A DNA stretch of 64,000 nucleotides from positions 186,001 to 250,000 of the forward strand of contig CAWIVS010000002.1 of the NCBI GenBank assembly GCA_963839685.1. Reading direction: 5' to 3'. Below are positions 8,370 through 18,838 of the stretch, piece after piece. The position numbers were made by a program, and so were the translations under genes. Under the pieces are notes generated by a model. The model worked only from the letters and a program-made list of their open reading frames with translations, did not search any database and had not been told where the DNA came from. The stretch is from CADEED01 sp963839685 (GTDB taxonomy: Bacteria > Pseudomonadota > Gammaproteobacteria > Steroidobacterales > Steroidobacteraceae). Every line of letters begins with the position of its first letter. Positions within the stretch are counted from its first letter, which is position 1.

Positions 8370-11300
8370 CGGGAACCAGGCTTGCGATCTCACGACGGAC
8401 TTCGCCGATACGGATGGCATCTGCGCCTGGCATCTTCTCGGCATCGTTGAGGATGCCCCCCAGCGAACGGCTGTCCTGTCGCAGTGCGTCGCGCGCGATG
8501 GCGTTGGCGCGCGCCATGTGCGCGGCCAGGCGCGCGTAATTCGACACCGATTCGACCACGACATCGGGCCGCTGCGCCGCGAATCCCGCGCGCGCCCGCA
8601 ATGCGTACAGGCCGAGCGTCGGATTCATGATGGCCATGCGATCGATCATCGGGATCGACTCGTCGCCGTAGCGTTTGGTCTGGTCCTCGGTGGTGACTCG
8701 CGTGCGCCAGTTGACGCGCAGGTCCAGCGCCTCGGGATACCAGGCGTCGGTCCACGGGATTTCCGCCAGCCGCGGGTCGGCGAGCGCGACATCACGCCAC
8801 TCGGAACGGGCGGCATGGCGCGCGGCGGCGAGGAACTCTGCGGACGGGCCCTGCAAAGCGCTCGCGACTTCGGAAACTTGCGGCGCCGCCGCGTCACGCG
8901 CCAGTTCGCCAATGTAGCCGCGCAGGTATTCCTCGCGCAGCGGTGCGTTGTCAGGATATTGGTCGACCGCCAGGCGCAGCAGTTCCGTGGAGCGTTGCCC
9001 CTGCCTGATCATGCGGTAATAGAACGCGCGCGCGTACTCACCCTCGGCGGACTCGCCGAGAATCTGCGCCATGCTGCGCAGCCGGTCCGTGAGACTGGAA
9101 TCGATCAACAGGAAAACGCCGTTGCGCCGAATCATGTAGGGAAATGACAGCTTCTCGCGCAGGCTGCCGTAGACGAGAGAGTCGGGGTGCTGCCAGCGGA
9201 TCGTGCGCGGCGAGCACGCGGCCCGAACTCTCGCCGTTCATCCCGCGGCCCTTTTCGAACACACTCGAGGTCGCGATGCGGTTGTCGTCGTCGGTGATCA
9301 GCCGCGCGCGCGTGGCGAGAGCCTTCGCACCGTCGGTCTCGAGCACCAACGCCGTGATCAGGTCCTCGGTGTTGTTGATGCCGAAGCGAGCGTAGTGCAG
9401 TGGCGCACTGCGCAGCGGCATGCCGGTCGCGGCCAGCCGCGTTTCGAGGTCGAGCGCCTGGTCACTCGCCAGGAAGACCAGAGTATTGGGATCAGGCCGG
9501 TACACGCGCACTTCCGGGAACACGCTGAGCAAGGTCGCGGTGAGTGAGCGCAGCAGATCCTCGTCCATGAAAATGACATTCATCCACTGCACGAACACGC
9601 CGCCCGGATTGAGATGCTCGTGCGCCAGCTGCATGAACTCGCGCGTATAGAGATGAGACGCGCCCGCGGTCCACGGGTGAGAGGGCTGCGACACGATGGC
9701 GTCGTAGCGGCGAGTGGTGAGACGCAGCGCACCGCGCGCGTCGTTGAGGATCAGCGTGACGCGCGGATCGTTCACCGGATCGCGGCGTCGTAGCGCGCGG
9801 GTCTGGCGATTCGCGTCGATGACCTTGGGCTCGAGCTCGATGACGTCGATGTGACGCACGCTCGGGGGAGCGCCCTCGATCACGCCACCTCCGCCGAAGC
9901 CCACCATCAGCATGTCGCGCGTCTCCGGCCGCGCGATCACGGCCAGTGGAGAAAGCCAGTACTCACCGCTGAAGCGCGGCACCGATCCAGGGGTGTCCAT
10001 CAACGCTTCCGGCAGGCCGTTGGTGCGCAAGACCAGGCCGCCGTCCTGCGTCAGCACCACCACGCTCGCACTGCGGCCAATGTCGTAGTACAGCACGCGA
10101 CCGGGCGCGCCCAGGTTGAGGGGCGAGGTCACCAGCAGTTTCATCGGTGTCTGCGGGGCAAACAGCACGCAGGCCGCCACCGCGACCACGCTCGCGGAGA
10201 TTGCATAGATGCGCTTGACCGGCACCAGCACCCACAACGAGGCGATGCCGAGCGCGGCGCTGGCCGCGACCGCCACGTGAATCGCGCCCTCGTACTTGAG
10301 CGCCGGAATCAACACGAAGCCCGCGGCCAGCGAGCCCAGGATGGCGCCCACGGTGTTCCACGCGTACACACGGGCGCTGGCCGCCGCCGCATCGTTGACA
10401 TCATTGGCGAGCACGCGAACCGCGAGCGGATACGTCATGCCGATGGCCACTGTCATGGGCAACAGCAGGAGCGCGGCGAGCAATGCATTGACCGGCAAGG
10501 TCACTGGTCCGAAAGGTCGCAGGTTCTGCAACAGTCCAGCCTGCTCCGGCAGCAATGCTTCCAGATTCAGATAGGCGAAGGCGGCGGCGGCCGCGGCGAT
10601 GAACAGCGCAGCTCCCAACGCCTGCGCCGCGCCCGCGCGAGTCCTCGCCAGCGCGGCGCCGATGCCGCCGCCGATGGCGATGCCGGTGAGAAAACTCGCC
10701 ACCATCACGCCGAAGGCGTAGATGCTGCTACCCACCACGTGCGCGAACATGCGTGTCCACAGGACTTCCTGGAAAAATGCCACCGCTCCGGCGAGCAGCA
10801 TCAACGGCAGCACCCAGCCGGGCGCAGGGAAGCGATTGAAGGTCCGCGCGCGCATGCGCGCAGGCGCAGAGTTCGCGGGCGCATCCAGCGAATAACCCTT
10901 GGGCGGCGCCTTGGGTGATACGCGTTGACCCAACGCGGCGGCCAGCAGAAAGACCAGCGCGTTGATCCCCGCGGCGAACCAGATGGTGCTCTTGAGTCCC
11001 AACTCGGGCAGCAACATGAAAGCGGTGAGGAGCGCGCCGATCACCGCGCCGGCCGTGTTCATCGCATACAGAAGTCCGATGCGTCGCCCGATCTGCCGCT
11101 CTTCGGCGACCGCGTATCGCGCCAGCATCGGCAGCGTCGCTCCCATCAACGTGGTGGGCAGCGCGAGCGCAACGAAGGCGCTCAGCAGGTGAAAAGTGGT
11201 GGTGCCCGCGTGATCGCTGTCGGGCGGCGCAGGCTGTCCTCCAAACATGGCGAGCAGGCCCTGGTTGGTCAGCCACAGGAGGAAGGGAACCGCGAACATG

Positions 11301-11590
11301 GCGCTCACCGCGATGCCTAGCTCCAGCACTGCGTAGGTCAGCACCGGACGTGAGACACGGGGCAGGAAACGTTCCGCGAGATACGCGCCGAGTGCGAGGC
11401 CACCCATGTAGGCCGCGAGTACGGTGGCCACTGCCAGTTCGGAAGTACCGAACACGATGGCGAACTGGCGCGTCCAGGCGGTCTGATAGACGAGGGCAGC
11501 GAGTCCGCTCAATACGAAGCATGCACACAGCAGGAACAGGGAAGCGCCGCTGGCACGCTGGTGATTGACAGCATCGGGGGATGGCGACAT
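8362..11590 (-). CDS. Membrane-embedded spermidine synthase-like protein with C-terminal repeat domain (frameshifted)
   Basis: About 1075 residues once one base is removed from the GGGG run at 9184-9187; there the frame shifts so that SLVYGSLREKLSFPYMIRRNG is read. The N-terminal 450 residues form many membrane helices of the fused MFS/spermidine-synthase architecture. Next is a Rossmann methyltransferase-like domain: MVGFGGGGVIEGA, DVIELEPKVID, LNDARGAL, and SQPSHPW where true synthases have a catalytic Asp. The last 300 residues are a helical, TPR-like solenoid. The changed gate residue argues that it is not a simple polyamine maker; the function is unknown. Convergent with ldt; divergent from the SAM hydrolase with 32 bp between starts. 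Confidence 0.85.
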
Positions 11591-11622
11591 GGTCGCGGGA
11601 TTCTACGGATCGAGGAGTTTCG

Positions 11623-12456
11623 ATGGCAGCCTTTCGCGCCAATGGCCTCGTGACGCTAACCACCGACTTCGGTCTGCGCGAGCCCTTCGTGGGCATCATG
11701 AAGGGCGTGATGCTGGCGCATGCCGCGCAGCTCAGGTTCATCGACATGGCGCACGATGTCAGCGCCTTTCAACCGGTCGAAGCCGGGTTCTGGCTCGCGG
11801 GCGCATTACGTTACTTTCCCGCCGGCACCGTGCACGTCGCCGTGGTGGATCCGGGCGTCGGCACGCCGCGCGCGCTGCTGGTTGCGCTCGCGGGTGACCA
11901 GGCAATACTCGCGCCCGACAATGGATTGCTGGCGCCGCTCGCCACACGCAGGAAGATCGAGCGGCTCATCCGCATCGATCTCGCGCGCCTCGTGCAATTC
12001 GGCGTGAGCGATGTGAGCGCCACTTTCCATGGACGCGATGTGTTTGCGCCGGTGGCCGCGGCGATCGCTTCGGGGCGCTGCGACCCGCTCGACCTCGGCC
12101 AGGAAGTCGACAGCATCGATTTGTCGGGATGGCCCGCGATCAGCCCGCGGGCCGACGGTGGGGTGGCCGGGGTGGTGGTCGCGGTCGATCGCTTCGGAAA
12201 CCTGATCTCCAACATCGAGGCGGCCACGGTCGTGGCGCTCGCAAATCCCACCGTCCACATTGGCGGCATGCGGCTGCCCCTGCGACGCACCTACGGCGAC
12301 TCGGCCGCGGGGGAATACCTGGGGCTCATCAATTCTTTCGAGGTCCTGGAGGTCGCCCGATCGCGTGGCAATGCCGCGGCGGGCTTGAATCTGGCCGTCG
12401 GGGCGCCCATTTCGGCCGTGCCCACGGTCCCCGGCGCCCAATTTCGACGCAGTTGA
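11623..12456 (+). CDS. SAM hydrolase / SAM hydroxide adenosyltransferase (DUF62)
   Basis: 277 residues; ATG 11623 sits behind a perfect GAGGAG ribosome site. The protein has the DUF62 pattern: TLTTDFGLREPFVGIMKGVM at the N-terminus, DMAHDVSAFQPVEAGFWL, AVVDPGVGTPR, APDNGLLAP, FHGRDVFAPVAA and DRFGNLISNI. Family members cleave S-adenosylmethionine to adenosine and methionine using hydroxide. The neighbouring divergent gene carries a SAM-fold domain, so both may act on SAM-derived metabolites (inference). Confidence 0.92.
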   Translation: MAAFRANGLVTLTTDFGLREPFVGIMKGVMLAHAAQLRFIDMAHDVSAFQPVEAGFWLAGALRYFPAGTVHVAVVDPGVGTPRALLVALAGDQAILAPDNGLLAPLATRRKIERLIRIDLARLVQFGVSDVSATFHGRDVFAPVAAAIASGRCDPLDLGQEVDSIDLSGWPAISPRADGGVAGVVVAVDRFGNLISNIEAATVVALANPTVHIGGMRLPLRRTYGDSAAGEYLGLINSFEVLEVARSRGNAAAGLNLAVGAPISAVPTVPGAQFRRS

Positions 12457-12480
12457 TAAGTGGCACCAATCGGCTATAGT
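12453..12480 (+). promoter_or_regulatory. Sigma-70-type promoter for the small acidic protein gene (and perhaps lysAC)
   Basis: TTGATA at 12453-12458 and TATAGT at 12475-12480 with a 16-bp spacer, 70 bp before ATG 12551. It overlaps the end of the SAM hydrolase gene. Read from consensus only. Confidence 0.55.
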
Positions 12481-12550
12481 TCGCGTCCCCGTTGCCCACC
12501 TTCTGGTGTGCAACTCACTGTTTAAACTAGTCTTTCTGGCGAAAAAAGCG

Positions 12551-12778
12551 ATGTCCGAAAGGGATAACGAAAGCTTCGATATCGACGAAGAGTTCCTGGC
12601 CGAAGCGGAAGACAGCACCGACTACGAGCGCATCCTCGACAAAGTCGACCGGCGGGTCCGTCCTCAGCCGGGAGCGCCTAAACGTGGCAAAGCCGCCTGG
12701 AGCCGCCTCGAGGAAGTCCTGGCGGATCGTCAGCTCGAAAAAGATCTGAAAGACGCTTTCGAAGACGACGAGCGCTAG
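12551..12778 (+). CDS. Small acidic protein, PA3496-like
   Basis: 75 residues from ATG 12551; the upstream in-frame start at 12506 adds an unlikely hydrophobic lead. It is highly acidic at both ends (SFDIDEEFLAEAEDSTDYE and KDAFEDDER) with a basic Arg/Pro/Lys middle and an amphipathic LEEVLADRQLEKDLKDAF helix. The composition and C-terminal helix resemble the small PA3496-type proteins of gammaproteobacteria, whose function is poorly known. It lies 65 bp before lysAC, possibly co-transcribed from the promoter at 12453-12480. Confidence 0.75.
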   Translation: MSERDNESFDIDEEFLAEAEDSTDYERILDKVDRRVRPQPGAPKRGKAAWSRLEEVLADRQLEKDLKDAFEDDER

Positions 12779-12843
12779 CGTCCACGACGCTGGTTACCTT
12801 TATCAGTGAGTTGTTGCCGCATACGGCGACAGGGGATTAGCGC

Positions 12844-15432
12844 ATGTCCGCGCGTGCTGTTTCGCGCTGGGTGGTCGTCAAGTTCGGCGGCACCAGCGTC
12901 TCTTCGCTTGCCACCTGGCGCAACATCGCGCTGGTGGTCAAGCGCCGCCAGGCATCCGGCAACCACGTGCTGGTGGTCCATTCGGCGATCACCGGGATCA
13001 CCGACCAGCTCGAGAAGCTGCTGGCGGCGGGACTGGCCGGCAAACCGGAAGAACCGCTCAAGGCGATCGAAGATCGCCACCGGCAGCTAACTACCGAACT
13101 CGGCCTGGAAGTAAGCCCGCAACTGCAGGGCTATTTCGATGAGCTCAGGCAGATGGCCAACGGAATCGCGCTGGTGCGCGAGCTGTCGGACCGGACGCGG
13201 GCGCGGGTCATGGCCAACGGTGAGCTCATGGCCACCGAAATCGGCGCCCGATTCCTGAAGTCTCAGGGAATCGACGTCACCTGGATGGACGCCCGCGACA
13301 TGCTGAGTGCCGAGGATCGTGGCGCCTCGGCCAGGGCCTCGGTGCTGTCGGCCACCTGCTCGTTCGCGCCCGATGCGTCGCTGGAACAGCGCCTCGATGC
13401 CGCGACGCCCGTGGTGATCACGCAGGGCTTCATCGCCCGCGACAGCGACGGCAACACCTGCCTGCTGGGGCGCGGTGGCTCCGACACCTCGGCGTCGTAT
13501 CTCGGCGCCAAGATCCGCGCCAGGGCCATCGAGATCTGGACCGACGTGCCCGGCATGTTCAGCGCCAATCCGCGCGCCACCCCGAACGCACGACTGCATT
13601 CGCGCGCTGCATTACGACGAAGCCCAGGAGATCGCGACCAGCGGCGCCAAGGTGCTGCACCCGCGCTGCCTGCTGCCGGCGCGGCAGTACCAGATACCTT
13701 TATATGTGTACGCCACCCAGACGCCGGACCTGGAAGGCACACTGATCACGGGTGAATCCGCCCCTGGCGCGCACGTGAAGGCGATCTGCAATCGCAAGGG
13801 CATCACGCTGATCTCGCTCGACAGCCCCGGCATGTGGCACCAGGTCGGCTTCATGGCCGACGCTTTCGCGGTGTTCAAGGAACACGGCATGTCGGTGGAC
13901 CTGGTATCGACCTCCGAGACCAACGTCACCGTATCGCTGGATCCGGCGGCCAACACGCTCGATGGCGAATTGCTCGGCAAGCTGCAGCGCGACCTGTCGA
14001 AGCTGTCGAATGTGCGCGTGATCGGGCCCTGCGCCAGCGTCTCGCTGGTGGGACGCAACATCCGCGCCATCCTGCACAAGCTGGGTGACGCCTTCGCGTT
14101 GTTCGAAGAGCAGAAGGTGTACCTCGTCAGCCAGGCTGCGAATGATCTGAATTTCACCTTCGTGGTGGATGAGAACCAGGGCGACCGCCTGGTCGAGCAG
14201 CTGCACGAGTTGCTGATTCGACCGGCGAAGGGTGATCCCGTCATGGGCCCCACGTGGGAACAGTTGTTTGCCAGGCCCGAAGTCGTGGCGGCGCGCGCGC
14301 AGCCCTGGTGGGCCACGAAGCGCGCGATGTTGCTGGAAGCTCTTGCTACGCGCGACAGCGCCTATGTGTACGACCTGGGTGAAATCGACGCTGCCGCGAA
14401 GTCAATCACCGGCCTCAAATCCGTCAGTCGCGCGTTGTACGCGCTGAAGGCGAATCCGCATCCCGACATCCTGCGCACCGTGGCCGCACAGGGCGTGGGT
14501 TTCGACTGCGTGTCGCTGGCGGAGATAGAGCATGTGCTCGAGTCCGTGCCGGGGCTGCCCGCGGAACGGATTCTCTTCACGCCGAATTTTGCGCCGCGTA
14601 CCGAATACCTGCAGGCGCTCGCGTTCGGCGGCGTCAATGTCACCATCGACAACCTGTTCGTGCTGCAGCACTGGCTGGATGCCTTCAAGGGCAAGAGCGT
14701 GTTCCTGCGCATCGACACCGGCATCGGCCGCGGTCATCACCATCACGTGAAGACCGCGGGCGCGCAGTCGAAGTTTGGAATTCCGGTCGAGGAGCTCGAC
14801 GAGGTCGCTCGCCTGGCGGAGGCGGGTGGCGTGACCATCAACGGCCTGCACGCGCACGCCGGCAGCGGCGTGTTCGACGTGGAGAACTGGACCCAGGTGG
14901 GGTCGGTGCTCGCGGGACTGGTGAAGCGCTTCCCCGACGTGAAATACATCGACGTCGGCGGCGGGCTCGGCGTGCCAGATCGCGTCGAGGGTCGCGAGCT
15001 CGATCTCGCCCGGCTCGACGAAGCGCTGGCGAAGGTGAAGGCGGCCCTGCCGGGAATCGAGCTCTGGCTCGAGCCGGGACGTTTCTTCGTGGCCAACGCG
15101 GGAGTGCTGCTGGCGCGGGTTACGCAGACCAAGGTCAAGAGTGGCATTCGCTACGTAGGCGTGGCGACCGGCATGAACTCGCTGATCCGTCCGGCGCTGT
15201 ACGGTGCGCATCACGACATCGTGAACCTGACGCGTTACGGCGAGCCGGCGAACATATCCGCCAACGTGGTAGGGCCCGATCTGCGAGAGCTCGGATTTCC
15301 TCGGGCACGACCGGCTGCTGCCGGAGTGCCGGTCGGGAGACGTGCATGCTGATTGCCACCGCGGGCGCCTACGGGCGCGCCATGTCTTCCAACTACAACC
15401 TGCGCGCGCCAGCGGAAGAGCTGCTGATCTAG
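12844..15432 (+). CDS. lysAC: Bifunctional aspartate kinase / diaminopimelate decarboxylase (frameshifted)
   Basis: A fusion of the first and last enzymes of lysine synthesis, known from Xanthomonas relatives. The N-terminal aspartokinase has VVKFGGTSVSSL, an RGGSDTSAS motif and two ACT-like regulatory segments. The C-terminal PLP-dependent decarboxylase (from about residue 470) has ALKANPHPDIL with the PLP lysine, HAHAGSG, and near the end CESSDFLGHD. The frame breaks three times, each by one extra base: 13597, the CCC run 15275-15277, and 15345. Removing them gives 861 residues ending APAEELLI, the expected length. RBS AGGGGA lies 7 bases before ATG 12844. The stop TAG interlocks with the convergent gene's stop in a CTAG. 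Confidence 0.93.
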
Positions 15433-16410
15433 TTCGACGGGGTTGCGGGGGCGTTAGCCCGCTCGAGTTTCGACTGGATGCGGTTCACCCGCTGCTGTGC
15501 CTCGAACCGGGCGAACTCACGGCCCAGCTGGGCATCGAGTGCGTCGAGCTGTGGGGCGGTCAGGATGCTCGAGGCGGAAGAGTGCATCCGCGCGTTCATC
15601 GCCTTCATCAACTGCGCCTGGCGTTCGGAGTAGCGCTGCCAACTGTCGTTGGCATCTCCCTCCCAGCTCAGCGTGTCGCTGTACTCCTGCAGGTCGCTCT
15701 GCATCTGCTCGCGTTCGACGTGCAGCGCCGCGATCAGCGGTTCGACCTGGTCGTCGCGCAGAGCATTCAGCTCGGTGAGCTCCGAGCGGAGGCCGTCCAC
15801 CTGCATGCGGCTCTGCCGGCTCTCCATGTAGGCCTGCAATCGCGCGCGCCGCTCCTCGCCCAGCAATTCGCGCAGCTTGTCCTGGTGCGCCTGCTCCAAC
15901 GCCTCGAGTCGCGCCCGCCTTTCCATTCGACCCTCATCGGTCGTGACTTCGGCCTGGTAAACGTCGTTCAATTCCGCTTCCTGGTCGAGCAGCAGGTCGA
16001 GCGTCGCATCCGCCTGGGCCGGCGTGAAATCCAGCAGGCGAATGAAGTTCGCGCGCCGCGGCGCGTACGCGAGGCGCTCCTGTTGGCGGCGCGCTTCCCG
16101 ATACTTCGGATCGCGCATGAGATTGCGCTGGTACGCATCCCAGTCCTCCTTCCTGCCCGTGACTTGCTGCGCAGTCTGTGTACCAGCGGCGGATGTGTCA
16201 GCCGCGGGTGAGGGCGACGGCAATTGTGCCGCGGGGGTCGGCGCGGCTTCGGCCGTGCGCGGCGGACGCGGGCTCATTTGCTGCCGCCTCGAGAAGTCCG
16301 CGGAGCTCGGCATTTCGGGCGCGTTCCTCGCCCAACTCGCGCCACAGGTAGATGGACGCGACCGCCAGGCCGCAGGCAACGATGCCGAGAAGGATGAGAA
16401 TGCGTCGCAT
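15429..16410 (-). CDS. Membrane-anchored coiled-coil protein, paralogue 2 (frameshifted)
   Basis: ATG 16410 starts a single N-terminal membrane anchor (RRILILLGIVACGLAVASIY) followed by a coiled-coil start (LWRELGEERARNAELRGLLEA). After a low-complexity Pro/Ala linker comes a charged all-helical domain with LMRDPKYREARRQQERLAY, a LDFTPAQAD motif, and LRELLGEERRARLQAY. One extra base, best placed in the GGGGG run 16233-16237, breaks the frame; corrected length is 326. The FTPAQAD motif recalls LTxxQ/Spy-type periplasmic proteins, but identity is not established. It follows its paralogue by 25 bp on the same strand. Confidence 0.75.
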
Positions 16411-16435
16411 GGTCAGGCAAACGGTTGCGGCTGCA

Positions 16436-17413
16436 TTACGGTCCTTTCGCCAGCCTGCCTTCGAGTTGCAGGCGAAGCGCGGCTTCGATCGGCACCAGCC
16501 GGGCCGCGAGCATTTCGTCGAGGCTCGAAAGCTGCGGGCGCGAAAGCGTGCCCGCCATGGTGTCGTGGATGCGCTGGTTGGCCTCCTTTTCCAGATCGAG
16601 CCAGCGCTGCCGGTCCTGGGGCGAGACGACATTGCGATCCGTGATGCCGGCAGGCCGTGGCGTATTCTTCGTATTCGCGCGAGCGGCGCTGGCGCTCGGT
16701 GTAGATAGCGCCTCCACCAGTGCATCGGCCTGGCGGTCCTGCAGCGGCTCAGAAGTGGTGGAGAGTTGCGCGCGAAACTGGCTCGCTTCGCTGCGCTCTC
16801 CCTGCTCGCCTGGTACCAGTTCCACCTTTCGTACTTTTCCTCGCCGAGCAATTCGCGCAATTGCGCGTCGTCGTGCCTCGCCCAGGCGTTTCAATTCCGC
16901 CTGTGCCTTTTCATCGGGAGGCTCGCCCGTCGGTCGACCAATTCCGATGGACTTCATGTTGCGCTCGATCGACAGGTCGATGAGCGCATCGGCCTGTTCG
17001 GGCGTCAGTCCCACGACCCGGATGGCATCGGCGCGGGTTTGCGGCGTACCGCCGGCGCCACTCATCGACTGCGCGACTTCCGATAGGCCGGATCGCGCAT
17101 CATCTCGCGCTCGTGTTGTTGCGAGGCGCGAATCTGCTCGCGGACTTCCTGTTCCCGCGCGGCTTGCGGATCCGCATGCGGCCTCCGCGGCGACGGCCGG
17201 GAGCCGAGGCAGAGGGCGCGGCAGGCGCGTTCTGCGCAACGGGACCGGTGCGACGGGAGCGGGAGGCGGAATCTGCGCTGCGGGCGCGGCAGCCAGGCGT
17301 CGTTCGAGATCGGCAACGTGCTGACGCTCGACACGCAGTTGTTGAAACGACCAGAGCGCGCTGATCGCACAGGCCACGCTGATGAACACCAGCAAGACGG
17401 AAGACTTGCGCAT
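16436..17413 (-). CDS. Membrane-anchored coiled-coil protein, paralogue 1 (multiply frameshifted)
   Basis: ATG 17413 begins an N-terminal anchor (RKSSVLLVFISVACAISALW) and coiled coil (QQLRVERQHVADLERRLA). Comparison with the downstream paralogue shows where the true reading lies: MMRDPAYRKS (about 17090), VVGLTPEQADALIDL (about 17000), then LRELLGEEKYERWNWYQ in another frame (about 16850), then LDLEKEANQRIHDTMAG back in the first frame. At least four one-base changes are needed (near 17178, 17078, 16861 and 16780). Insertions and deletions balance, so a single open frame runs through but gives wrong sequence in places. It starts 42 bp after hisIE. Function unknown. Confidence 0.65.
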   Translation of the reverse strand: MRKSSVLLVFISVACAISALWSFQQLRVERQHVADLERRLAAAPAAQIPPPAPVAPVPLRRTRLPRPLPRLPAVAAEAACGSASRAGTGSPRADSRLATTRARDDARSGLSEVAQSMSGAGGTPQTRADAIRVVGLTPEQADALIDLSIERNMKSIGIGRPTGEPPDEKAQAELKRLGEARRRAIARIARRGKVRKVELVPGEQGERSEASQFRAQLSTTSEPLQDRQADALVEALSTPSASAARANTKNTPRPAGITDRNVVSPQDRQRWLDLEKEANQRIHDTMAGTLSRPQLSSLDEMLAARLVPIEAALRLQLEGRLAKGP

Positions 17414-17455
17414 GACTCATCTCCGCACGTCGTCGACGCCGAGCGAGTCTACGCC

Positions 17456-18074
17456 TCAGCGGTGACGCGACTCCAGCTTGTCGATCACCTGGGCCAGCGA
17501 CAACCCGCGCGCGCGCAGCAGCACGAGTAGATGGAACAGCAGGTCGGCGGATTCCTCGATGACCTTGCTCGTCGTCGCCGCCGACGCCGGCCAGTGCGAG
17601 TTCGACGCCTTCCTCGCCCACCTTCTGAGCGACGCGCGCCACGCCCTTGTCGAGCAGCTTCGCGGTGTAACTGTCGTCGGGCTTTTCAGTGGCGCGCTGC
17701 GCGATGATCGCCTCGAGCTTCGCCAGGAAGGAGAGGGTGGCCGCGGCGCTGCGCGGCTCATCGCCAAAGCAGGTGAGGGTGCCGTTGTGACAGGCGGGAC
17801 CACGCGGCCGCGCCGTCACCAGCAGCGTGTCATGGTCGCAGTCGGCGACCACATCCACGACGTCGAGCGTGTGGCCGGTGGTTTCGCCTTTTTCCCACAG
17901 GCGCTGCTTGCTGCGGCTGTAGAACACGGCGCGTTTGCGCGCCAGCGTCTGTTCGAGCGCTTCGCGATTCATGTAGGCGAGCATCAACACGGCGCCGGTT
18001 TCCGCGTCCTGCACGACCGCGGGTACCAGGCCCTCACCCTTGGCAAAATCGATCTTTGTCATGTCGAGACTCAC
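17456..18074 (-). CDS. hisIE: Bifunctional phosphoribosyl-AMP cyclohydrolase / phosphoribosyl-ATP pyrophosphatase (frameshifted)
   Basis: Catalyses steps 2 and 3 of histidine synthesis. The HisI half has VQDAETGAVLMLAYMNREAL, the metal-binding DVVADCDHDTLLV and GPACHNGTLTCF. The HisE half has TAKLLDKGVARVAQKVGEEGVELAL, then EESADLLFHLLVLLRARGLS. One extra base at 17567 splits the HisE half; corrected length is 205 residues. GTG 18074 overlaps the hisF stop (GTGA); ATG 18062 is an alternative start. Last his gene of the operon. Confidence 0.93.
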
Positions 18075-18838
18075 AGCCGCACCTCGACGCCGGACGCGGC
18101 GAGCGTGGTCTTGAGATCGGGAATCGCAATGGCGCCGGAATGGAACACGCTGGCCGCCAGCGCGGCGTCGACCCCGGCCTTCTCGAACACGTCGACAAAG
18201 TGTTCGGGCGCGCCGGCACCGCCCGAGGCAACCAGCGGCACGCCGCAGATGTCACGCACTGCCTTGAGTTGCGCGACGTCATAGCCGCGCCTCACGCCAT
18301 CACTGGTCATGCAATTGAGCACGATCTCACCCGCGCCGCGTTCCTGCACTTCACGCACCCAGGAGAGAGTGTCGCGCCCGGTGTTGCTGGAGCGATTCGG
18401 ATCACCGGTGTACTGGAACACCTTGTAGCCATCCTTGACGTTGGCGCTGTCGATGCCGATCACCACGCATTGCGAACCGAAGCGTGCGGCCAGCTCTTCG
18501 ATCAGGCCCGGGTTCGCGATGGCCGGCGAGTTGATCGAGATCTTTTCGGCGCCGGCATTGAGCACCGCTTCGGCATCTTCCACCGAGCGGATGCCGCCTG
18601 CGACACAGAACGGGATGTCGAGCACTTCGGCGACGCGCCGCACCCAGTTGCGATCGACGCTTCGTCCTTCGGGACTGGCGGTGATGTCGTAGAACACGAC
18701 CTCGTCCGCGCCCTCGTTGCGATAGCGCTCGGCGAGCACCAGGATATCTCCCACGATCTGGTGATCGCGGAAGCGAATGCCCTTTACGACCTGGCCGTCG
18801 CGGACGTCGAGGCAGGGGATGATGCGTTTGGCAAGAAT
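18071..18838 (-). CDS. hisF: Imidazole glycerol phosphate synthase cyclase subunit
   Basis: 255 residues. TIM barrel that, with HisH, converts PRFAR and ammonia to IGP and AICAR. Both phosphate-binding repeats and catalytic Asp residues are visible: IIPCLDVRDGQVVKG, FYDITASPEGR, CVAGGIRSVEDAEAVL, IGIDSANVKDG, LNCMTSDGVRRGYD and VASGGAGAPEHF. The family start (LAKRIIPC) corresponds to an ATT codon at 18838 with GGAG 8 bases upstream, because no ATG, GTG or TTG lies nearby in frame. Either ATT is used or a base is wrong. The frame also runs open upstream, so hisA and hisF look fused; that is an artefact of the hisA frame break. Confidence 0.93.
   Translation of the reverse strand: MLAKRIIPCLDVRDGQVVKGIRFRDHQIVGDILVLAERYRNEGADEVVFYDITASPEGRSVDRNWVRRVAEVLDIPFCVAGGIRSVEDAEAVLNAGAEKISINSPAIANPGLIEELAARFGSQCVVIGIDSANVKDGYKVFQYTGDPNRSSNTGRDTLSWVREVQERGAGEIVLNCMTSDGVRRGYDVAQLKAVRDICGVPLVASGGAGAPEHFVDVFEKAGVDAALAASVFHSGAIAIPDLKTTLAASGVEVRL

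Noticed and set aside
9851..10918. 355-residue plus-strand open frame across the membrane synthase-like gene
   Set aside because: His/Arg/Gln-rich shadow; the minus-strand frame encodes well-formed membrane helices.
17100..18074. 324-residue HisI protein with a long basic C-terminal tail
   Set aside because: The tail arises from reading past the extra base at 17567; the HisE domain is encoded in the shifted frame and stops at 17456.
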